The notes under the pieces are model-generated. The model made no database searches. It was not told the DNA's origin and saw nothing but the letters and a program-made list of their open reading frames with translations. 64,000 nucleotides of DNA from NCBI RefSeq assembly GCF_964355755.1, contig NC_092677.1:25204101-25268100 (forward strand), read 5' to 3'. Source of the stretch: Antedon mediterranea. Taxonomy: Eukaryota; Echinodermata; Crinoidea; Comatulida; Antedonidae. Of the stretch, positions 27,335 to 38,600 are shown one piece after another. Made by a program: the position numbers and the translations under genes. Positions within the stretch are counted from its first letter, which is position 1; each line of letters begins with the position of its first letter.

Positions 27335-29163
27335 CGATTAGTACAGGGATTTTGTCGAAAAATGGCCAATTTTCGACCTTTTTATTTTTCGACATAATTG
27401 GGTTCTATGGTACTATATAAATATAAATATGGTACTATCATAAAGCAGTATTTGATCATATACAGCAATAAAAACGAATAATTGAATTTTAAAAACTTGA
27501 TATTTTGGCCATTTAAAAAAAAAAATCCCTGTACTATAGTACAGGGATTTTGTCGAAAAATAGCAATTTTTCGACCTTTTTATTTTTCGACATAATTGGG
27601 TTCTATGGCACTATAAGATGATCATAAAGCAATTATGATCATATACAGCAATAAAAACGCATAATTGAATTTGAAAAACTTGCAATTTTGGCCATTTTTC
27701 TAAAAAATCCCTGTACTATTAATACAGAGATTTTTTTTCAAAAAATGGCCAATTTTCGACATTTTTATTTTTCGACATAACTGGGTTCTATGGTACTATA
27801 AGATGATTGAATTTTAAAAACTTTAAATTTTGGCCATATTTTGAAAACATCCCTGTACTTTGTCGAAAAATTGCCAATTTTTGACCTTTTTATTTTTCGA
27901 CATAATTGGGTTCTATGATACTATAAGATGATCATATACAGCAATAAAAACGCATAATACTAGAATTTTAAATACTTGAAATTTTTGCCATTTTTCTAAA
28001 AAATCCCTGTTCCATAGTACAGGGAGTTTTTCGACGTACGCACGTAATTGTATTGCCGTATGATGATTTATGCCCTGAAATTTATGAGTACCAAATTTTA
28101 TTTAATTGTGATTCATGGTTGTGAAGATATGATTACAAACGACTCTGCGCATGTTTATTATGCTATAGTAACCATTTATGTCAAAACTAGTAACTATAGC
28201 ACAATTGACATGTGCAGAACCCATTATTCGACTCTGCGCATGTTTATTATGCTATAGTAACCATTTATGTCAAAATTAAAAGGGTTGAAAAATGCCAATT
28301 TTTCGAAAATTTCCCTGTACTATAGTACATGGATTTTTTCTAAAAATGGCAAATTTCTGACCTTTTTATTTTTCAATATAACTGGTTACTATAGCACAAT
28401 TGACATGCGCAGAACCCATTATTCGACTCTGCGCATGTTTATTATGCTATAGTAACCATTTATGTCAAAAAATAAAAGGGTAGAAAATTGGCAATTTTTC
28501 GAAAATTTCCCTGTACTATAGTACATGGATTTTTTCAAAAAATGGCCAATTTTCGACCTTTTCATTTTTCGATATAACTGGTTACTATAGCACAATTGAC
28601 ATGCGCAGAACCCATTATTCGACTCTATTATGCTATAGTAACGTAACTATGTAAGTAAATTTTCGACCCTTTTATTTTTTGACAAAACTAGTCACTATGG
28701 CCATATAAGATGATGATAACACCATATATGCCAATACAGTATATGGCATAATTATTGATTTTTAAAAAGTGGATATTTTGGACATTTTAATTTTTTGACA
28801 AAACTAGTCACTATGGGCCTATAAGATGATGATAACGCCATATATGTCAATATTATGGCATAATTATTGATTTTTAAAAAGTGGATATTTTGGCCATTTT
28901 TGTGATTGTGATTCTGCGCATGCCAATTTGTCAAAGATTATAGTACAGGTACAGGGATTTTTTTTCTGAAAATGGCCAAAATATATACATATTGAGGTAA
29001 TATTGCACAAAACAGATTTTTCGAAAAATGTTCTGCATTATAGTACAGTAGTAACCATGTAAAAAATAAAGCTTCGAATTTTGGCAATTTAAAAAAAAAA
29101 CCCATGGCCGAATTATGGCGTAATTATCATCTAAATTTAGGAACCGTAAGTGCCCTAAGTTTA
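27335..29163. repeat. Right cluster of hairpin repeats
   Basis: The same palindromic modules occur here as at 2264-3180: ctgtactatagtacag with ttttcgacctttttatttttcg flanks, and tgctatagtaacc / ggttactatagca arms (clearest at about 28150-28640). Further right the units degrade into variants with gatgataacgccatatatg (28680-28900) and end in fragments near 29160. No coding content. Confidence 0.8.
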
Positions 29164-29248
29164 CTCTGGGCACCGCTCAGGGGCCACATAAGCTCTGAGG
29201 CCTCTAGTTCTAGTCATTGAGCGCTCATAGCCGTTGCGCTACGCTTTT
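29164..29248 (-). mobile_element. SINE-like repeat, gctcatagcc family, copy 1
   Basis: The segment ctctgggcaccgctcagggg ... gcgctcatagccgttgcgc matches 38581-38664 over about 85 bp. Read on the minus strand it starts with a tRNA-like A-box region (taatggctatgagcg in copy 2). No B-box is evident, so assignment to a SINE is tentative. Confidence 0.5.
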
Positions 29249-29682
29249 TAAAAAATAAAATGGTCGAATACTATTAAACAGCCTATACTGTAGTACTGCA
29301 TAGCGATTTGTTTTTCAACGGGTTATATTTTAAAAATACAATTATGATGTGATAATATTGCCATATGAGCATATCTTATCATCTTATGGCATAGTAACCA
29401 GTTATATCAAAAAATAAAAAGGTCGCAATCTTTTTTGACATATGAAAATAACTTTTAATTTATTCAATTGTATTCTAAATATACAAGCTTAGCATATTTA
29501 TAAATAATATAAAAATATTATTACTATATAAGAATTATGATTGTTTTGAAGTTTTATATATACATTATTTGTACATTTTCACCTTAGACTGTCCAGCCTG
29601 AAATTGCAGGGAATGTTTTGCATTTAGTGAAAACAAAGAAATACAAATAGGTATGAGTTTGTATTTTCTCCAACAATATAAA
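29249..29682. other. AT-rich 3' flank of the RECQL4-like gene
   Basis: The left half holds degraded hairpin-repeat fragments (tggtcgaa, agtaaccagttatatcaaaaaataaaa at about 29395-29425). The right half is the presumed 3' UTR of the minus-strand gene. A candidate minus-strand AATAAA (tttatt on plus) lies at about 29459, roughly 220 bp past the stop. Confidence 0.45.
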
Positions 29683-32600
29683 TTACCTCATTTTGAGTAC
29701 AACTTCAGTAGCAATTTTTATCAGCAGATTGAAATCAAAGTTGAGATGACACCGCCAGTAACGACGATCTCGTCCCCACACTTGTGCGGGATAGCATGGG
29801 CTTGCGATTCCGTGGAATATACGTGCAATGGCACGACCAGAGAAGTCCCTGTCGTGGTGTAGGCTGATAAAGCCACGCACAGATCCACGAACAGATGCCG
29901 CAGAAGCTATTAAAGAATTCTGTAATTATATAAAAATGTAAGAATATTATTGTAAATTGCGTTAGTGATTTAGAATTTATTTTTTTTAAATGTATTTGTA
30001 TTTTTTTGTCTTTACTTACGTCAAGTTCAAGCTCATTGTCATCTTCCATCCACTGAACTAACGAACTCGTATCAAAGTACTCTCTTAAAATTTGTTTCAG
30101 TTCATCACTAGTTTCTTCATCAACGTCCGCACTGCACATCCAGAAGTGGTCACATGATACACTGTAAACACACAATTATCAACCAATCAGACTAATATAT
30201 ACTTTACTGTATTGCTAACAAAAAAACATAAACATATCATTGACAAAAAGTGATAAGATTTAGAAACTAATCACAGCTTAACACCAACTTGCATTTAAGA
30301 ATGTTTGGAGGCACTTGACGAACTTAAACAGGGAATGCTTCTGTGTACAAATTGGTTTTGAGACATAATTTGAAGATACTGACACTTTCTGATATTTAGT
30401 ATTATGTTTATTGGCAATAGTGTAGACAGAGCTTAATACCTGTTAAGTGCCTTGAACACAGACTTCAGTTGGTATAACTCTCTCTTTTCCTGACCTTTAA
30501 CCTTAGAGTAGAGAAAGTCAACAACACCGTCAAGTTCCTCGTCAGTCAGATCACCAGGTGATCGGAAGTGGAAGCCAAGATCTGAGAGTTCTACCATTAC
30601 ACCAGACTTCATTTGGCCTGCAAATGAAAGAGAGTTTTAGGAATTGGTCATTGACAATTTCATGTCTTGATTTCCTTATAAGACATTATTATTTTATGAC
30701 ATTAAAAAGATATGTATGATTAAAAAATTTTGTATGATTGAAGATTAATTCCACTACTTTTGATTTTATTTATTTCTTTTGAGTGACCTTTTTTGTGGAA
30801 GACCGATCTCCCAGAAAGATCATGGTCAGAAAACTAGCAAAAAATCTCTTACTCATCTAAAACAGTCTACCAAGTCCTATATTTTATACTGTATAAAAAC
30901 ACAAGAAAAACAAATTCATGTCACATCCAAAAGATGAGGCAGAATGAAGTATCTTGCCTAAAGATACAAGCTATATAGCAATATTTACCGTTTTTTTTTA
31001 ACCCCCCCCCCCAATGATATAAAAAATGCCCTCAATTGTAAATAGTATGTTTTTTCTAGTATGTATTTACATTGTATTGTCTATTTAGGCAGATATTTTC
31101 CCTTGATGGCATCGGTAGCTAATGAAATGTTTAGAAACAGGACTTGAACCCATGCCTCTCACATGCTAGTACAATATCCCTACCATTACCCCATACTACT
31201 CTCTCATTACTTTTACTGAGTATTGTACGTACCATTCCACTGCAGACTTTTTAATTGTTTCTTCACCATACCAGCCTGCCAGTTCATCTCACTTGCAACA
31301 TCCACAACCGGGAACTCAAGGCCACTCTTGTTCCTCAAGGATTTACCAGTCTTCTCTTGATGGAGGGCAATGGCTGCTGCTAGGGCAGGACACTTATGAG
31401 CCATGGTTTGTAGCTGTTTAGGCCCCCCATAACAGTTGATGGTGCAGGTTGCCAATGCTGGCGGCAGGTTGTTGACCCACTGCTGTGGGTGCAGTTCTAG
31501 GTTACATAGAAGTGTGGCAATGCCTGTAAGAGAAATGACATCATGAGGAAAGTTCCCGAATGATCGGAATCAAAACGGTACTGGTTTGGTTCCTGCTCCC
31601 AAAAGTCATCCATTCATAGAAGCACTAATGAAGAAAGTATATCTGTGGTGGCTAATAGAGTAGTCCTGGGACATGACTATACTTCAGCTATAGAAGTTTG
31701 AAAATTTGTTATTAGAAATAGATTATACAATTTTAATTATAGTGTGCATAGTTTCATTTGATGTTTTGTATATGTCTATTAAATTAGTTTGATATGTGTC
31801 AGCTCGCTTCGCTCGCTCCCCCTCTAGGAAGTGTAGACGATGGTTCTCGAAATGATAATGACCCAGGTAAAAAGGACGTTCTCCTTGTACGTTTTTTGTC
31901 AGTTACCATTATTGAAAATGTTTGACATTCGTAAAACTAAACCTACTCTGTTTAAACTAAACCTGCTCTGTTTCACAGTGTCTTAGATGAATAATAACAG
32001 TTTAAAGTAGGCCTATAGTGTGTATACAGTTTGGTAGGGCCCTTATAGGGCTGAGGTGGGGAGGTGGAGTTCATTTGAGGGAGGTGCTTATTCAAGGAAT
32101 ATGTTAAATTTTTTAGTTTTAATAATATGGTAACATTTATAATCAAATAAATTCCTAATAGATATATGAAAAGTGGTTAAAAACGAATAACAAATGCTTG
32201 GTAAATTGTAGATAACAGTGCGATGAATTCGACTACAAATAGTATCATTGTGTTAATATAAATATATTTATAATACAATATTGTGTGTATAAATGTGGAT
32301 GGGCGTTTATTAGATAGTTGGGTTTGGTGGAGGGGGGGGGGGGGGGTTGAAGAGCGATTATTATTCAAAGTGATGTTTTATTGGGGAGGCGTTTATTGAA
32401 ATAAATGTCAAATGCCATGGTAAATTGTAGATAACAGTGCGATGAATTCTACTACAAATAGTATCATTGTGTTACTATAAATATAATACAATATTGTGTG
32501 TATAATTGTGGATGGGCGTTTAGTAGATAGTTGGGTGGTGGGCGATTATTATTCAAAGTGATGTTTTATTGGGGAGGCGTTTATTAAAATAAATGTCATC

Positions 32601-35600
32601 CTAATAATGAATTCATAATTTTATTCAAACATCTTTTGAAACTAACTTCCGCGGCAAGAAGACGTTTTAGACGGTTGCAAACATGGGCAGACATCCCGGT
32701 CCTAACGGGACACAGACAGCCTAGAGTTATTCCTCCCAGCTTACTCAATAAAACTCGGCTATCGGGATTTTAAACAAAATGTCTTATCATCCGATCTCCC
32801 TATGTAATTATATATATATATAATACTCCCCACAATATATTCCGATGCTTTATGACGTATATTTAATTTGATCTTTATTCATTTGGAGTATAATTTTTAT
32901 GTTTTAACTACCGAACCTTCACACGCGCGATCCGATCCGAAAATAGACAAAAAACTAAAATGGCTATATAGCCACTAACGGCCAACTTAGTTGAAACCAG
33001 GATGTTGCAAGGTGAACATGTGAACTTATTGTGAACCCGGAAATTACTTCGACCCGATCCTATGTCGGAATTAACAATAATTTATATATAGATATAAGGA
33101 TGATTTCAAAATGATTAAAATGGTAAAGTTTCAACATGGACGCAATGTAACAACAACGTAGGCACAATGCAAGTCATTTGACCAAAACAACTGACAGTTC
33201 AGATGATCCATCGTGGAGTTATTGATCAAATTACTTCCAGTGTGTCTACATCCTTGTGTTGCGTCCAAGTGAGAAACTACCTTAAAGATAGATTGCTAGA
33301 TAGCTTATGGCAGATGAATCCATTTCATGTTAGTATTTTTTATTACAATATAAGTTCTTGCCTTCTTCTTTAATATCTAAGCTCTCCACATTCTGTTCAA
33401 TAGATATTGCTCTTTCATGTCCAGGACACAGTCTTGGTATTTTATAACTGCTTTTCGTTTGTGAAGAAGGTTCTGTTGGCACCTGTATATCTTCTGGAAT
33501 CTGTTCTTTCAAGCCATCAGATGTTTTAGAATTATTCACTGATGCTTTTGCACTCTCAGGTACTATTGTTGACAGATCATTAACTTTTGTGGTAGTAATC
33601 TTTCCAGCATCATCTGGTGTCTGAGGAATGATTTCTGATGCTTTCTGGGACAATACCTCGTCTGGAATCATCATGTAGTCTTCATCATCTTCTTCTTGAA
33701 AATTCTTAAGCTCTTTAGCTGCCTTAGAAAGTTTAAAAAAAAAAAAAAATTACAATTCTACAGAAAAGTCGTACACACAACTAACCACCCAATCTTGAAA
33801 AAAGACAAGATGTGGTTATACTGCAGGAAACCTAAACTGGATGGAGGAAGCAAAGACTGTGACTCCCTAGGTTTGTCTTTTCTATTGGGATGTTACCTCT
33901 TTGTTTAGTGGGGTAACGCAGAGGCCATCTGTCACATATGTTCTGTTAATATGCTAATTATATTTGTTTGTTATTTGCAAATTATGCAAACTACGTTACG
34001 CTCGGTGAAGTAATAAAACAGTAGTTGAATTAAAAGAACCGTGTTGACGAGTCACACTTGTAATATGGTGTCAGAATAGTGGAAATTCACTCAAAATGGA
34101 ATCGTTGAAATTTAAGCCGCCTCCACCCTTCGATTTTGATGGTCCTAGTGTGTCTGCTGCTTGGAAAAGGTGGAAACAGAGATTTACATTCTTTCTGAAA
34201 GCGACTGGCAGTGCACGTAAAAGTGGTGAAATAAAGGTAGCAATTTTAATTACTACACTGGAAGGGCGTGGCTTAGATATTTACAACAACTTTACGTTCA
34301 CTGATCTTGTAGGCGAACCGGGTCAGGAAGATTATGTCCCAGCAGAGGACAATAATGATTTTGATACAGTAATGTCAAAGTATGATGAATACTGTAATAA
34401 ACGGGACCCGATAATGGCGTTACGAGCGCAATATTGGCAATATGAACGACCCGAAGGTCAGGGTTTGGATGAGTTTGTGAATGACTTAAGAACAATGGCG
34501 GTGAATTGTAAATTTGTGGATCAAGACGGTACGATTCGTGATAAGCTTTTCTTCAGTGTAACAAATCCAGTGATGAAAATGAAAGTTATGGGCGATGATG
34601 GCAACGCTACACTTGATACTGTGATACACCGAATGAGAACTTTTGAGAGTTCTAGACGCGAGCTTGAAATGGCCGGTGTTGCAAGTGATTATAAGCCGAA
34701 GGTTCATGCATTGAGAAGAACCAAATCACATAAACAGACGCCAAGGGTTAGTGGTCAACAGAATCATCAGTTTACGGATGCAGCCAAAATTAAATGTAGC
34801 AGGTGCGGTTCTTCACATCTACCTCGTCAGTGTCCAGCTTATGGTAAAACATGCTACGGGTGTAAGGGTTTGAATCATTTTCAGTCTGTGTGCACCAAAC
34901 GTTTTTCCCGAGGACGCGGTCGTGGACGTGGAAGAGCTGTACATACAATGGATGAACAGTATATTATTGCCGAAGGTGTAAGTGATCCTAATGACTTATA
35001 CATTGACACTTTAACTGTTAAAGATAAAAATGAGTACTTTTATATTGACACTTTAAGAGATAACGATGACAAGAACGCTTGGTTCTATGATGTGTTTGTG
35101 GGAGGTAATGTGTTAAAGATGAAGCTTTACACAGGAGCAGGTGTTAACTGCATACCACTGGAAACATTTAGAAAGTTACCAGGACATAAGAACATTAAAG
35201 TATATCATTCTAAAACTAACCTATATAGTTATAGTGATGAAATTGTAAAACATATTGGTAAAGTTACTCTAAATGTAAAAGTTGATAACATCCAAAATGA
35301 TTATGACTTCTTTATTACTAATGTTGATGGTCCACCTATACTTGGATTGAAAGCCTGTAGGGAGCTTGGTCTGATCAAACGTGGTAACAATATGATGTGT
35401 AGTGATAATGTGATAAATAATAAATATGTACATGCACTAACTAAAGATTCTTTGATTCGAGAGAATCGTGATGTATTTACAGGTTTAGGTAAATATCAAG
35501 ATCCTTTATGACATCAAGTTGAAAAGTGGTGTTTCTCCAGTAGTCCATCCACCCCGCAGGGTGCCACTTAGTCTGCATACCAAGCTGAAAGAAAAACTTG

Positions 35601-38600
35601 ACGATATGGAGAAGAGGGGCGTGATTAAACGGACCGACAAACCAACAGATTGGGTCAACAGCCTAGTGATAGTGGAGAAACGAGACGGATCCTTGAGGTT
35701 GTGTTTGGATCCACGTGATTTGAACAAAGCCATTAGACGTGAACATCATATGATACCGACCGGTAAGGACGTAGTGAGTCAGCTGTCAGGTAAAACACTT
35801 TTCACTGTCTTTGACCAGAAAGATGCGTACTGGCAAGTTCCTCTTACTGACGCTAGCGCAGATATATGTACATTCAATACTCCCTTTGGACGATACAGTT
35901 TTCTAAGAATGCCATTTGGTATCTGCAGTGCTAGTGAGGTGCTACAGAAACGAAACCAGCAAATATTTGGTCATATACCTAACGTACACATAATCTGATG
36001 ATATGATTATAGCTACAGGTAGTGAAGCAGAGCATAATGCAACAGTACAGAGGGTGATGGATACGGCCAGAGCGAACAATGCCAAATTCAATGGAAGCAA
36101 GCTTAAGTATAAACAGTCTGAATTGGTGTTCATGGGAAACGTGGTGAGTGCCGATGGACAGAAACCAGACGAAGAAAAGGTTAGAGTTATCAATGAAATG
36201 CCTGACCCACAATGTAAATCTGACTTGCAACGTATAATGGGGATGCTTAATTATCTTTCACAATTCATACCTAATATGTCCAATGTGAGTGCACCTCTCC
36301 GGGAATTGCTCAAGAAAGATGTTGCATGGTTTTGGGGTCCAGAACAAGCAGAATCCCTGAGGCAGTTAAAGGCGTTGATTAGTAGCAAACCAGTCTTAAG
36401 TTTCTTTGATCCACAGAAGCCAACCATTATCCAATGTGATGCATCATCCACAGGGCTCGGAAGCTGTTTGCTTCAAGAGGGTCATCTGGTTGCGTTTGCC
36501 TCTAGGTCGTTAACATCAGCTGAAGATAATTACTCACAAATTGAGAAGGAGATGTTGGCGATCTGCTTTTCTATACACAAATACCACCAATATGTATATG
36601 GCCGAGCTGTTGAAGTTCACACTGACCATAAACCACTCGAAACAATCACACGTAAACCACTCCATAAAGCTAGTCCTAGAATACAACAAATGCTGCTCAA
36701 ATTGATAAAGTATGAGCTTGATGTTAAGTATGTTCCTGGAAAGTACATGTACATAGCTGATGCTCTCAGCAGAGCATATCCTGATAAGGTTGATCGTGAT
36801 GCCCAACCCCTTGAACAGTTGAAATATAGGGTGCATAGTCTAGACGAAATATTGCCCATGAGTAAAGCAAAAATTGAAGAAGCAATACGAGCTACACATG
36901 TAGATGTGGTACTCCAAACTCTAATTCTAACATGCAAAAGCGGGTGGCCTAAACATAGATGGGGTGCACCGGAGCAAGTTAGGCAGTATTGGCATCTTCG
37001 TGATGAGATACATGAAATTGATGGTCTTGTGTTTTTAGGTGAGAAGTTGATTGTTCCTAGCCAAATGAGAGCAGATATGCTGAATAAAATACATGAAAGT
37101 CACCTTGGGATGGAGAAGTGTAAGGCGAGGGCCAGGTCTATTTTGTATTGGCCAGGTATGACCAACGATATAGAATCAGTAGTGTCAAGGTGCCCTGTTT
37201 GTGTAAAGTTCATGCGTAGAAATCAACGGGAGCCGATGATTCCACATAAGGTTCCTATGAGACCATGGGCTAAGCTGGGCGCGGATATATTTACATTCGC
37301 TGGCAGAGATCATCTTATTGTAGTTGACTATTTTTCCAAATACCCGGAAGTAGTGAGACTCACTAGCAAAACGGCTGGAGAAATCATCAAAAAATTGAAA
37401 TCTATATTCTCAAGACATGGCATCCCTGAAATATTAATGACTGATAACATGCCGTTCGCCAGCTACGAGTTCAAACAGTTTGCTAACCAGTGGGGGTTCG
37501 ATTTAGTGACGTCCAGTCCGACATATGCCAGAAGTAATGGGCAAGTTGAACGTTTCGTCCAAACCATTAAGCAACTCATGAGGAAGTCCGTTGATGAGGG
37601 AAGCGATTTTCATCTTGCTCTACTAGACTATCGTGATTCACCAATTGCAGGGTTGAATTGTTCTCCTGCTCAGTTGTTGATGAGCAGAAAGTTAAGGTCA
37701 ACACTTCCAGTCACACATACATTGCTGCAACCACAAGTTATTGTCGGAGCTAGAGATTTCCTTCAGTCACGTCAACAGTCTATGACAAAATATTATGATC
37801 GTGGTACACGTGTATTGACGAAACTAAGAAAAGGGGACAACGTGAGAATATTGAAAGGACGGCAATGGGAACCTGCTGTTGTGGCTAAGGAACATGAGCT
37901 ACCCCGTTCATATGTAGTGATGACCGAAGATGGAACGTCGTACAGACGGAATCGACAACATTTATTAAACACTCAACAACCGGATACTTTGCAGAAGGGC
38001 GTACCAACTTTGCAGAAGGTACCGGAAGCACCACCCTTACGTAGAAGTGATCGTGTTAGTCGTCCACCGGATCGATTGGATTATAAATAAATGTATCAAT
38101 AATTAACTTCATTTTATGTTTATTTTGCAGATATCATGTTTATTTTCAAACCATCCTATAATGTATGAAACATATGAATGTGATCTAAGAAACAATTTGA
38201 AACATATGAATGTGATCTAAGAAACAATTTGAAACATATGAATGTGATCTAAGAAACAATTTATGTTTAAGGAAAAGTAATATTATTTATTTATGAGAAT
38301 GTGATATATCGTGTCTAATTTACTTTTGATATTAATTTTAAAAAAAAATAAAAATTAAACTTTAGAAATTTATTTTGTTAGAAAAGGAAAGATGTCACAT
38401 ATGTTCTGTTAATATGCTAATTATATTTGTTTGTTATTTGCAAATTATGCAAACTACGTTACGCTCGGTGAAGTAATAAAACAGTAGTTGAATTAAAAGA
38501 ACCGTGTTGACGAGTCACACTTGTAATACCATCCAACTGGAGGCCTCGGCTCTTTGACATATTTTATTGCCTATTTTCTCCTCTGGGCACTGCTCAGGGG

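Larger units (their letters stand above)
33930..38528 (+). mobile_element. Ty3/gypsy LTR retrotransposon in a RECQL4 intron
   Basis: A 4,599-bp element bounded by identical 136-bp LTRs and a 5-bp target duplication ccatc (33925-33929 and 38529-38533). Order: LTR, PBS, gag and protease, RT, RNase H, integrase, a triplicated 32-bp unit, a purine tract (about 38381-38392), LTR. PR-RT-RH-IN order defines Ty3/gypsy (Metaviridae). It sits in the intron between RECQL4 exons 13 and 14, antisense to that gene. Identical LTRs imply a recent insertion, yet the coding frame is broken twice and the protease active-site Asp is replaced, so this copy looks non-autonomous. Confidence 0.95.

Noticed and set aside
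27019-29173. Several 60-80-codon frames in the right hairpin cluster
   Set aside because: They read through repeats that occur in both orientations, and they lack start context and conservation.
29653-29880. Plus-strand 69-codon and minus 65-codon frames at the RECQL4 3' end
   Set aside because: The plus frame is antisense to the last RECQL4 exon; the minus frame is part of that exon.
35490-35530. Programmed frameshift between gypsy protease and RT
   Set aside because: No convincing slippery site with a downstream structure was seen, and a second break inside the RT active site favours damage or sequencing indels.
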